7,816 nucleotides of DNA from Planctomycetota bacterium (GTDB lineage Bacteria; Planctomycetota; Planctomycetia; Pirellulales; Lacipirellulaceae): the NCBI GenBank assembly GCA_022615465.1, contig JAKEGR010000060.1:1-7816 (forward strand), read 5' to 3'. Positions 1-6,137 of this stretch are shown here, in pieces (position 1 is the stretch's first letter; each line of letters starts with the position of its first letter). A program made the translations under genes and the position numbers. Under the pieces are notes generated by a model. That model searched no databases and was not told where the DNA came from. It saw only the letters and a program-made list of their open reading frames with translations.

Positions 1-12
1 GAGCTTGTTCAT
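1..12 (-). CDS. Possible start of a further operon gene, cut by the left edge
   Basis: On the minus strand the stop codon of mqnE is embedded in ATGA. The ATG at 12-10 would open a new frame reading Met-Asn-Lys-Leu before the window ends. A short AGGG lies four bases upstream as a weak ribosome binding site. Such four-base overlaps are typical of translationally coupled genes. Given the operon, another futalosine-pathway gene such as mqnA is a natural guess, but four codons cannot show it. This may equally be chance. Confidence 0.3.
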
Positions 13-1145
13 GCCCTGGCGGTGATGGTCGCGCCCGTTTGCCACTGGGTGCCGTTGCGTTCGATGTGGCGGTAGAGCGTGTCCCGTTCCATCGGCTCCC
101 GGCCAGCCTCGACAATCACGCGGCGAAGGTTCTCGACGGAGAGAGTTTCCGGCGTCGTGGCACCGGCATCGTGATAGATCAGTTCGTGCCGCACGGTGCC
201 ATCGATGTCGTCAGCTCCATAGGATAGGGCCGCTTGGGCCGTGCCGATTCCGAGCGTGATCCAATACGCCTTCACATGCGGCACATTGTCGAGCATCAAC
301 CGGCTTACGGCCATCACGCGCAGATCCATCAGACTCGATGGTTTCTTAGTGTGTGAAAGGCCCGTGTTGTCGGGATGGAACGCCAGGGGAATGAACGTCT
401 GAAAGCCGCCCGTTTCGTCTTGCAACTCGCGGAGCCGCAACAAGTGGTCGATGCGGTGGTACGGCTGCTCGATGTGGCCGTAGAGCATGGTGCAGTTGGA
501 GCGGAGGCCAAGCTCGTGGGCGGTGCGATGGACCTCAAACCAACGGCGCGCATCGGCTTTGTGCTCGCAAATCCGATTACGGACTTCCGGATGAAATATC
601 TCGGCCCCGCCGCCGGGCAAGCTGCCCAGGCCGGCCGCGACCAGGTCCTGGAGCACCTCGCGGATACTCTTCTTCGACAGCCGGCAGAACCAATCGATTT
701 CGACCGGCGTCCAAGCCTTCAGGTGTAGCTCGGGATACGCCTTGTGCAGGATGCGGATAATGTTGAGGTGCCAGTCGTAGTCCTTTTGATGGTGCAGGCC
801 GCCGACGATGTGCATTTCGGTGCAGCCGTGCTCGACCGCTTCGGCCCCGCGGGCCAGGATCTGCTCATCGCTCATCACGTAGCCCTTCGCGTCGCGCAGA
901 TCGGAGCGAAACGCGCAGAATGTGCAGCGGTAAACGCAGACGTTCGTCGGGTTGAGGTGGGTGTTGATGTTGTAGTAGGCGCGGTTGCCGTTTTTTCGCT
1001 CACGGACAAGATTGGCCAGTTCGCCCAATTCGGGCAGCGGGACTTCGGGCCGCTCGAGCACGAGGCCCTCTTCGAGCGAGAGCCGTTCGCCGGCTTCGAC
1101 CTTGTCGCGGATCGGTTTCAGAATGGGGGATGACGTGCGAAGCAT
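9..1145 (-). CDS. mqnE: Aminofutalosine synthase MqnE (radical SAM)
   Basis: MqnE is a cytoplasmic radical SAM enzyme that joins the deoxyadenosyl radical to 3-[(1-carboxyvinyl)oxy]benzoate, giving aminofutalosine in the futalosine route to menaquinone. The 378-residue length is normal for the family. Residues 66-80 carry the iron-sulfur motif CVYRCTFC, with Cys70, Cys74 and Cys77. They are followed by HIVGGLH (112-118), GLGSLPGGGAEIF (172-184), SNCTMLYGHIE (216-226) and FIPLAFHPDNT (251-261), all in the pattern of MqnE rather than the paralogue MqnC. Residue 119 is His where I expect Pro in the usual GGLHP. The ATG at 1145 has only a GAGG 11 bases upstream, but the N-terminus from residue 10 looks like the family, so this start is preferred. 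It is the last complete gene of the leftward cluster with ubiA and ubiX, 68 bases after ubiA. The identification is very secure. Confidence 0.95.
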   Translation of the reverse strand: MLRTSSPILKPIRDKVEAGERLSLEEGLVLERPEVPLPELGELANLVRERKNGNRAYYNINTHLNPTNVCVYRCTFCAFRSDLRDAKGYVMSDEQILARGAEAVEHGCTEMHIVGGLHHQKDYDWHLNIIRILHKAYPELHLKAWTPVEIDWFCRLSKKSIREVLQDLVAAGLGSLPGGGAEIFHPEVRNRICEHKADARRWFEVHRTAHELGLRSNCTMLYGHIEQPYHRIDHLLRLRELQDETGGFQTFIPLAFHPDNTGLSHTKKPSSLMDLRVMAVSRLMLDNVPHVKAYWITLGIGTAQAALSYGADDIDGTVRHELIYHDAGATTPETLSVENLRRVIVEAGREPMERDTLYRHIERNGTQWQTGATITARA

Positions 1146-1153
1146 TTGTTTGG

Positions 1154-1185
1154 CGGCCTCAAGGCCGAATCGAGACCGTTAGGCT
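1154..1185 (+). repeat. Intergenic hairpin and repeat-like motif between ubiA and mqnE
   Basis: The 68-base gap between the ubiA stop and the mqnE start holds a perfect 6-bp hairpin, CGGCCT / AGGCCG, with a two-base loop (1154-1167). Ten bases further comes CGTTAGGCT (1177-1185). The same two elements, GCGGCC..AGGCC followed by CGTTAGGCT, occur on the minus strand at 7171-7193, with shorter spacing. This suggests a dispersed intergenic sequence rather than a gene-specific signal. No T-run follows the hairpin, so a Rho-independent terminator is unlikely. It could still affect mRNA processing between ubiA and mqnE. Confidence 0.4.
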
Positions 1186-1213
1186 TGAATCTCAGCGCGT
1201 TCAGTTCCCAGTA

Positions 1214-2125
1214 TCACCCACTACCCACCAGCAGGTCCAGGCTTCCGACGGCAAACAGCCCGAGGCTGATGATGGCATTCACGTTGAAAAACGCGGCATT
1301 GACGCGGGACAGGTCGTCCGGCCGCACCAGCAAGTGCTCATAGATCAGCAAAGCACCCGCGGCAGCCACGCCGGCCCAATAGATCCAGCCGAGCGGCGGA
1401 TACGCTAGCGGCAGGCAGGCGAGCAGCACGATCGTTCCCAGGTGGCAGGCGGCGGCGAGACGCAGGGCGGCGGGAATCCCCAGCCGCACGGGCATACTGT
1501 GCAACTCGGCACGGCAGTCAACGTCGTAATCCTGGCAGGCGTAAATGATGTCGAAACCGGCCACCCAGGCCAGCACCGCCCCACCGAGCACCAGCGAGGG
1601 GAGCAAGTCGGCCGGGTTGGCCATCACGGTTTCGCCGCGGATGGCGATCCAGGCGGCGATGGGCGAGAGAGCCAGCGCGGTGCCGAGCCAAAAATGGGCT
1701 AGTGCCGTAAAGCGTTTCGCATAGCTGTAGCCCGCCAGAAACACGAGGACCGGAATCGCGAGAATCAGCGGCAATCGGTTCGGCAGGAACAGCAGCGTGC
1801 TGGCAACGAAGCCAGCGGCACACATTGCGGCAAACAGCGTCACTTGCGCGACGCCGAGAATTCCGGCCGGCAAGTGACGGCCAGCCGTCCGGGGATTGTT
1901 GGCGTCCAGCCGGCGATCGGCCAGACGATTCAGTGCCATCGCGAAGCTCCGCGCGGTGACCATGCACAGCAAAATGCCGACGAGATCGCGCCAATCGAAC
2001 CCCGCCAATCGCCACGCCATCACCGCCGCCAACAGCGCAAACGGCAACGCAAACAGCGTATGGCTGAAGCGGATGAGTTCCAGTAGATTGCGAATGGTCT
2101 TCAGCACAACAATTGTCTCACGCAC
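1214..2125 (-). CDS. mqnP: UbiA-family prenyltransferase, likely futalosine-pathway MqnP
   Basis: This is an integral membrane enzyme of the UbiA superfamily, which attaches a polyprenyl chain to an aromatic acid. Next to mqnE and ubiX the likely substrate is 1,4-dihydroxy-6-naphthoate of the futalosine menaquinone route, not 4-hydroxybenzoate. This substrate choice is inferred from context. The 303-residue protein is close to normal length. The first Asp-rich motif is NRLADRRLD (66-74; Asn66, Asp70, Asp74) and the second is DIIYACQDYDVD (192-203). These bind the Mg-diphosphate of the prenyl donor. YSYAKRFT (133-140) is also a family segment. Hydrophobic stretches at about 23-39, 46-64, 92-112, 117-133, 143-161, 175-193, 228-242, 247-262 and 283-300 fit a multi-helix membrane bundle. 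The GTG at 2125 has GGAG five bases upstream. The gene begins 17 bases after the ubiX stop. Confidence 0.9.
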   Translation of the reverse strand: MRETIVVLKTIRNLLELIRFSHTLFALPFALLAAVMAWRLAGFDWRDLVGILLCMVTARSFAMALNRLADRRLDANNPRTAGRHLPAGILGVAQVTLFAAMCAAGFVASTLLFLPNRLPLILAIPVLVFLAGYSYAKRFTALAHFWLGTALALSPIAAWIAIRGETVMANPADLLPSLVLGGAVLAWVAGFDIIYACQDYDVDCRAELHSMPVRLGIPAALRLAAACHLGTIVLLACLPLAYPPLGWIYWAGVAAAGALLIYEHLLVRPDDLSRVNAAFFNVNAIISLGLFAVGSLDLLVGSG

Positions 2126-2130
2126 AGCCG

Positions 2131-2134
2131 CTCC
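2131..2134 (-). promoter_or_regulatory. Ribosome binding site of the ubiA-type gene
   Basis: The minus strand reads GGAG five bases before the GTG at 2125, inside the 17-base gap after ubiX. It is the clearest Shine-Dalgarno sequence in the cluster. It supports GTG 2125 over the in-frame GTG codon a few triplets downstream. Confidence 0.5.
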
Positions 2135-2142
2135 GCGGTGAA

Positions 2143-2832
2143 CTAATTCCCTCCCCAGCGTTTCGTAAGCGTGTGCTCAATGCCGAGTTGGTCGCAGATC
2201 CGCGTGACCATGAAATCGACTAAATCGCGAACGGATCGCACGTCGTGATACCATCCGGGCGAGGCGGGCAGCACGATCGCGCCGGCTTCCGTGGCGCGGC
2301 GCATGTTATCGATGTGGGGAAGCGAGAGGGGAGTCTCGCGCGGCACAAGAACCAGTTTACGGCGCTCCTTGAGATGGACTTCGGCAGCCCGCTGAATGAG
2401 GTTGCCGGCCGCACCCGTGGCGACCGCGCTGAGCGTGGTGCCGCTGCACGGGCAAATGACCATGCCGGCCGTGAGAAACGAGCCACTGGCCATCGGGGCC
2501 AAGAAATCATGCCAATGATGATAGTGGATTTCGCCGGGACGGCTCGGGCCGCTGCCCAACTCGTTGCGATCGCTGGTCGAGATCCCGGCCGTGGTTTTCA
2601 GCAGCGACATTTTGCTGTCGTGTGGGGCCAGGCCATCGCCCAGCAGCAGGCTGGCGACCTGAAAATTGTCGAGGTCGACGTGCAGATTAAGCTCATGGCG
2701 AATCACGTCGCGGCCCGAGGGGCTGATCGACAGATGCACATCGCGGCCCAAGGCGCGCAGCACCTCCAGCAGCCGGACAGCGTAGATCGCGCCGCTGGCA
2801 CCCGTAATGCCGACACAGATGGGATGGTTCAT
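2143..2832 (-). CDS. ubiX: Flavin prenyltransferase UbiX
   Basis: UbiX transfers a dimethylallyl group to FMN, making the prenyl-FMN cofactor of UbiD-type decarboxylases. In the futalosine pathway such a decarboxylase removes the carboxylate from the prenylated naphthoate; no ubiD-like gene is in this window. The protein starts with the flavin-binding segment VGITGASGAIYAVRLLE (7-23). It continues with MASGSF (114-119), MVICPCSGTTLSAVATG (124-140), NLIQRAAEVHLKERRKLVL (144-162), RETPLSLPHIDNM (165-177) and PASPGWYH (189-196), all classic UbiX signatures. The ATG at 2832 gives 229 residues. An in-frame upstream start at 3024 would add 64 residues read out of frame through the permease gene and with no UbiX character, so it is rejected. 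At about 20-40 residues longer than most relatives, it carries extra sequence around 65-105. The gene sits 22 bases after the permease and 17 before ubiA. Confidence 0.93.
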   Translation of the reverse strand: MNHPICVGITGASGAIYAVRLLEVLRALGRDVHLSISPSGRDVIRHELNLHVDLDNFQVASLLLGDGLAPHDSKMSLLKTTAGISTSDRNELGSGPSRPGEIHYHHWHDFLAPMASGSFLTAGMVICPCSGTTLSAVATGAAGNLIQRAAEVHLKERRKLVLVPRETPLSLPHIDNMRRATEAGAIVLPASPGWYHDVRSVRDLVDFMVTRICDQLGIEHTLTKRWGGN

Positions 2833-2854
2833 GGCGTAACTCGCACAAAAACTT

Positions 2855-3586
2855 TCATAGTAACACGCGGACCAGAATGGCCAATGCCGCCAATGCCGAC
2901 ACGGCCAAGACGGCCGGGCGGATATGAACACGGTCGATGAATTGCGTTGTGTAGCGCGATACCGCGAAGCCGACCACGACACCCGGTAGCAGCAGCAGGC
3001 CGAGCAGCAGTTCGGTACGGCCAAATCGCCCGATCCACCAGAGACCGATGAGTGAAACGACCGCGCCGATAGTGAAAATGGCCGACAGCGTGCCGCGGAT
3101 TCGCGGCCCCTTTTCGTGTTGGTAAACGAGCGCCATGGGTGGCCCGCCCACGGACGAGATCGTGCTGGCGAAGCCAGAGAGGATGCCTGCCGCGATCACA
3201 TTGCGGGGGGTTGCCGGAATATGCCAGCCGAGGGCGCTAATTAAAACTCCCAATAAGATCAGCAGCGCAAACAGGAGTTCGTAGACGGAGACTGGCAGCG
3301 TGCTGACCGCGTACGCGGCTGGCAGCGTCCCCAGGATGCGGCCGATCGTGGCCAGGCCAATATCGCCGACAATCACATCGCGGCGTTCGCGAACCGCCAT
3401 CAAGGCAACCAGCACCGTCGCGTCAAGCAGCAATGGCCCAGGTACAAACACCGGGTTGACCATCAGCAAAACCGGCGCGGCGACGACGGCCAACCCAAAG
3501 CCGATCGATCCTTGCATGACCGATCCGACCGTGGCCAACAACATGGCAATCGCAAGATCGGCAGGGGTAACAGGGAGCGTGGGCAC
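2855..3586 (-). CDS. TSUP (TauE/SafE) family membrane permease
   Basis: This is a probable inner-membrane transporter of the TSUP family, whose studied members move sulfite, sulfoacetate or other organic anions. The substrate here is unknown. The 243 residues hold two related halves typical of the family. GSVMQGSIGFGLAVVAAPVL (21-40) is the first signature and GFASTISSVGGPPMALVYQ (138-156) the second. Hydrophobic segments lie at about 11-25, 29-44, 50-64, 76-94, 102-120, 128-146, 166-185, 191-210 and 224-242. The GTG at 3586 is preceded by a pyrimidine-rich stretch with no Shine-Dalgarno. An ATG at 3544 is possible but would remove part of the first helix. As the first gene of a leftward cluster with ubiX, ubiA and mqnE it may move something linked to menaquinone synthesis, but that is inference from position only. 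Confidence 0.88.
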   Translation of the reverse strand: MPTLPVTPADLAIAMLLATVGSVMQGSIGFGLAVVAAPVLLMVNPVFVPGPLLLDATVLVALMAVRERRDVIVGDIGLATIGRILGTLPAAYAVSTLPVSVYELLFALLILLGVLISALGWHIPATPRNVIAAGILSGFASTISSVGGPPMALVYQHEKGPRIRGTLSAIFTIGAVVSLIGLWWIGRFGRTELLLGLLLLPGVVVGFAVSRYTTQFIDRVHIRPAVLAVSALAALAILVRVLL

Positions 3587-3617
3587 GGAGGGGAGAGGGG
3601 CCAGGAAGGAAACCGGA

Positions 3618-3646
3618 AGTATAGCCCGTGCGACGCCGGTTCGCTA
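3618..3646 (-). promoter_or_regulatory. Candidate promoter of the permease-ubiX-ubiA-mqnE cluster
   Basis: In the 176-base gap upstream of the permease the minus strand carries TATACT (3623-3618), a good -10 box. Seventeen bases further upstream is TAGCGA (3646-3641), which matches only three of six -35 positions. Transcription would start near 3611, giving a leader of about 25 bases. The -10 box is convincing by eye; the -35 is weak. I see nothing else definable in 3587-3762. Confidence 0.33.
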
Positions 3647-3762
3647 TCCCTGGATGCACGCCTTCGATGCCAGGGCTTTCAATCCCGACCTGAGTCGCGG
3701 CGATTGGGAGCCGCAGTGGTTCCATAGGTCTGAAACCGATTCCGAACGCCGTGGAAAGACAT

Positions 3763-4542
3763 TCACGCCCCACTCCAGACGGATGCGACGATGCTGAGGA
3801 ATATGTACAGCACCAACAGCAGCCACCAGCCGAGGACGACGATCTCCGGCGGATCGTAGCCAACCGCCTGGATCACCAAGCCGGCCAGGGCGATGACGCC
3901 AAGCATCATCGCGGCCTCGTGCGGCCCGCCCATGAAACTCACGAACCCCAGGATGGCGGCCGCGATGGTCATCGCGATCAGCAATTGGCGCAGCGAAAAG
4001 CGAGGGCGGAATTGCCCGTGCTCCGCGGCCCGCACGTCGGATGGATCCGTCTCGTCCGGAACGGGTGGGGCACTTGTCGGCTGAGGAGGATTCGCCGGTC
4101 GAGTTCCCTTGACGCGAGCGTAGATTTCCTCGCGGCGCCGGTCGGCTTCGTTGCGGCGTCGTTTCTCCTGCCACTCGACGACCAGGTAGACACCGGCGAT
4201 CGTCACTAGGATCAGCAGGAGCAACGCGTGCTTCAGCACGCCGAGTTTGAAGAGGGTTAGTGCGACGGAGAGGACGGCCGTGGCAATCAGGAGATGCTTT
4301 ACCCGGAACCGAAAACGGAAATCGCGGGTCCACTCGCCGAGAAACTCCTCACCGCGACGGTCCTCAAGATCGCGGTAAATTGCGTCGATGTCGATGGCCT
4401 GCCGCGATTCAGCGATCACCTCCTCGGCCCGTCGCCGTTCGTTCGCCAGCACTTCGGGGTCGGGCGGTTCGACTTCGTATTCCGCGCTGTCGTCGTCTTC
4501 AGCGTCGGACGCGGAGAACTTATCTCGGTCGAGATCGGTCAT
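3763..4542 (-). CDS. Hypothetical membrane protein with a duplicated two-helix module
   Basis: I do not recognise a named family. With the ATG at 4542 the protein has 259 residues. Residues 1-75 are acidic and then charged and helical (DAEDDDSAEYEVE at 13-25, then an Arg/Glu-rich stretch at 35-70). The rest contains about five hydrophobic segments, at 82-98, 104-122, 185-204, 209-227 and 234-255. FRFRVKHLLIATAVLSVALT (77-96) and PRFSLRQLLIAMTIAAAILG (180-199) align, and each is followed by a second helix, so the membrane module appears twice around a charged linker (123-180). The FSLRQLLIA-type segment is common in planctomycete hypothetical proteins. An in-frame ATG at 4704 would add 54 uncharacteristic residues across the divergent promoter region and is less likely. 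No Shine-Dalgarno precedes 4542. The gene is divergent from the glycosyltransferase and lies 176 bases upstream of the permease. Confidence 0.75.
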   Translation of the reverse strand: MTDLDRDKFSASDAEDDDSAEYEVEPPDPEVLANERRRAEEVIAESRQAIDIDAIYRDLEDRRGEEFLGEWTRDFRFRFRVKHLLIATAVLSVALTLFKLGVLKHALLLLILVTIAGVYLVVEWQEKRRRNEADRRREEIYARVKGTRPANPPQPTSAPPVPDETDPSDVRAAEHGQFRPRFSLRQLLIAMTIAAAILGFVSFMGGPHEAAMMLGVIALAGLVIQAVGYDPPEIVVLGWWLLLVLYIFLSIVASVWSGA

Positions 4543-4563
4543 GGGAAGAGTGACAAAAAGCAC

Positions 4564-4575
4564 GGTTCGAGAACC
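4564..4575. promoter_or_regulatory. Short inverted repeat in the divergent intergenic region
   Basis: GGTTC-GA-GAACC forms a perfect 5-bp inverted repeat with a 2-base centre. It lies 22-33 bases upstream of the ATG at 4542 and about 135 bases upstream of the glycosyltransferase. The size and place fit an operator for the membrane protein gene, or a small hairpin in its leader. There is only one copy, so it may be chance. Confidence 0.25.
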
Positions 4576-4613
4576 AATATGTCTCTTGCCGCTGGACCAA
4601 ACACCACTTACTC

Positions 4614-4642
4614 CTTCCATTGTGGGCGGCAGGCCGTATAGT
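4614..4642 (+). promoter_or_regulatory. Candidate promoter of the glycosyltransferase gene
   Basis: TATAGT (4637-4642) is a plausible -10 box 67 bases before the GTG at 4710. Seventeen bases upstream is CTTCCA (4614-4619), which matches only half of a -35 consensus. The opposite strand reads TATACG over the same spot and could serve the divergent membrane protein gene with a long leader. The call rests mainly on the -10 box. Confidence 0.3.
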
Positions 4643-4709
4643 GACAAGCTGCGTCTGGAACCCTTAAACACATGGGCTTTGCCGCCGCGGCCAAAATCCT
4701 TCAAGTCCT

Positions 4710-5987
4710 GTGACTCAATTCATCATTACGGCCCTGGGCAGCTATGGCGACGTGCATCCGATGGTCGGCTTGGGGGAATCGCTCATCGCCCGTGGGCACC
4801 ATGTGAAGATCGTTGCCAATCCGTACTTCGAAGACGTGGTACGCGGTGCGGGCTTGACGCTGTTGCCGGTTGGTACGCGCGAACAGTACATCGAGCTGTC
4901 GCAGCACCCCGATCTTTGGCATCCAACCCGCGGGCCGCAATTGGTGCTCGGAATGGTGGCGGGCGAATTGTTGCGTCCGCTGTATGAAATCGTTTCGACC
5001 CATTATGTGCCGGGCGAAACTGTCTTCTGTGCCCACGGTTTGGACCTGGCAAGCCGCACGGCCAGTGAGGTGCTCACTGCGCCGTTGGCTGCCGTGCATC
5101 TGGCTCCGGGCATGATCTGGAGCTTGGACGATCCGCCGCGGCTGAAAGGAGGCTGGCTCGGGCCGGGCGTGCCTCGTTGGCTTAAGCGACTCCAGTTATG
5201 GATCGCGGAGAGCCTGTTCGTGGACCCCCTGTTGTGCAGGCCGCTGAACCAATTGCGGAGCGAGCTGGGGTTGCCTCCGATCCAACGGCTGTTCACTTCT
5301 TGGCTCAGCAAAGCCGACGTGGTGTTGTGTTTGTTTCCGGATTGGTTTGGGGTGCCCCAGGCCGATTGGCCGGCGAATACACGGCCGGTGGGCTTTCCCC
5401 TGTGGGATTCGCCTGGGTCTGCCTCCTTACCCGAAGTCGTCCGCGAATTCCTGGCGGCAGGCGAGCCTCCCATTGCCTTTTCGCCGGGTTCGGCAAACAA
5501 GGAGGCGCATCGATTCTTCGCCGCGGCCGTGGAATCCTGCGGGCGGCTTGGTCGCCGAGGTATTTTGCTGACCAAGTACGACCATCAGTTGCCGGCCAGG
5601 CTGCCCGATTCGGTACGCCATTTCGGGTTCGTGCCCTTGAGCCAGTTCTTGCCCCAGACCGCGGCGTTTGTTCACCACGGAGGCATCGGAAGTTGTGCCC
5701 AAGGGCTTGCGGCCGGTGTGCCGCAACTGGTGCGCCCGATGTCGTTCGACCAATTCGATAACTCCCGTCGGCTGATTCGGCTGGGTGTTGCGGAGGAATT
5801 GTCGGTGAAACGATTTCGCGGCAAGTCGATTGCCGCGGCAGTCGAGCGGTTGCTGACTTCGCCGGCCGTGGCAACGAGATGTTGCGAGTTAGCCAATTGC
5901 TGTGATGGCCTCGCATCGCGGGGGGCCGCGTGCGACGCGCTCGAGCAACTGGCTGCCTTGTCGGGTGCGACGCAGCAGCAGCGCTAG
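4710..5987 (+). CDS. GT1-family glycosyltransferase (UDP-glucosyl/rhamnosyl-transferase-like)
   Basis: This is a probable cytoplasmic GT-B-fold enzyme that transfers a sugar from a nucleotide donor to a lipid or other small hydrophobic acceptor. Donor and acceptor cannot be read from the sequence. The N-terminal acceptor half opens with ALGSYGDVHPMVGLGESLIARGH (8-30), the glycine-rich start of GT1/GT28 proteins of the RhlB and sterol glucosyltransferase type. The C-terminal donor half has IAFSPGSANK (255-264), HFGFVPLSQFLPQTAAFVHH (304-323), HHGGIGSCAQGLAAGVPQL (322-340) and the donor-binding end PMSFDQFDNSRRL (343-355). The His-His-Gly-Gly and Asp-Gln-Phe-Asp-Asn elements are the family hallmarks. 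The 425-residue length is normal. The start is GTG 4710, without a clear Shine-Dalgarno; it places the first beta strand (TQFIITALGS) directly at the N-terminus. It stands alone on its strand, divergent from the membrane protein gene and 150 bases before the DUF1207 gene start. Confidence 0.9.
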   Translation: MTQFIITALGSYGDVHPMVGLGESLIARGHHVKIVANPYFEDVVRGAGLTLLPVGTREQYIELSQHPDLWHPTRGPQLVLGMVAGELLRPLYEIVSTHYVPGETVFCAHGLDLASRTASEVLTAPLAAVHLAPGMIWSLDDPPRLKGGWLGPGVPRWLKRLQLWIAESLFVDPLLCRPLNQLRSELGLPPIQRLFTSWLSKADVVLCLFPDWFGVPQADWPANTRPVGFPLWDSPGSASLPEVVREFLAAGEPPIAFSPGSANKEAHRFFAAAVESCGRLGRRGILLTKYDHQLPARLPDSVRHFGFVPLSQFLPQTAAFVHHGGIGSCAQGLAAGVPQLVRPMSFDQFDNSRRLIRLGVAEELSVKRFRGKSIAAAVERLLTSPAVATRCCELANCCDGLASRGAACDALEQLAALSGATQQQR

Positions 5988-6137
5988 CATTGGCGGCATC
6001 CACTTTGCGGCCGCCCCCCCTCGGTAGTGAACTTCTTACGCGTTCGTGGCCGAGATAAGTAGGGCATTCTTCGCCGCGACCTACGTATGCCGCCCGATGT
6101 CGCGCATCACGACCCACCCACCCTGCCCAGACTGATC

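Noticed and set aside
9..1145. Assignment of the radical SAM gene as MqnC instead of MqnE
   Set aside because: CVYRCTFC, GLGSLPGGGAEIF and the NCTMLYGHIE region fit MqnE better than the MqnC pattern.
2245..2940. 231-codon plus-strand frame opposite ubiX
   Set aside because: Shadow of ubiX: the opposite strand holds a full set of UbiX motifs and this frame has none.
2833..3024. 64-residue N-terminal extension of UbiX
   Set aside because: It reads a second frame through the permease C-terminus, is rich in Cys, Trp and Ser, and lies before the natural UbiX N-terminus.
4543..4704. 54-residue N-terminal extension of the membrane protein
   Set aside because: It would fill the divergent promoter region almost to the glycosyltransferase start, and its residues look non-coding compared with the acidic N-terminus that follows.
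5969..5983. Short CAG repeat near the glycosyltransferase stop
   Set aside because: Only three units, coding for a Gln run at the C-terminus; too short to call a repeat tract.
6020..6054. CTCGG...CCGAG pair after the glycosyltransferase as a terminator
   Set aside because: The stem is five base pairs with a loop of about 25 bases and no T-run follows.
5305..6117. 270-codon minus-strand frame opposite the glycosyltransferase
   Set aside because: The translation is low in complexity and rich in Arg, Pro and Ala, with no family signal. The plus strand carries clear GT1 motifs.
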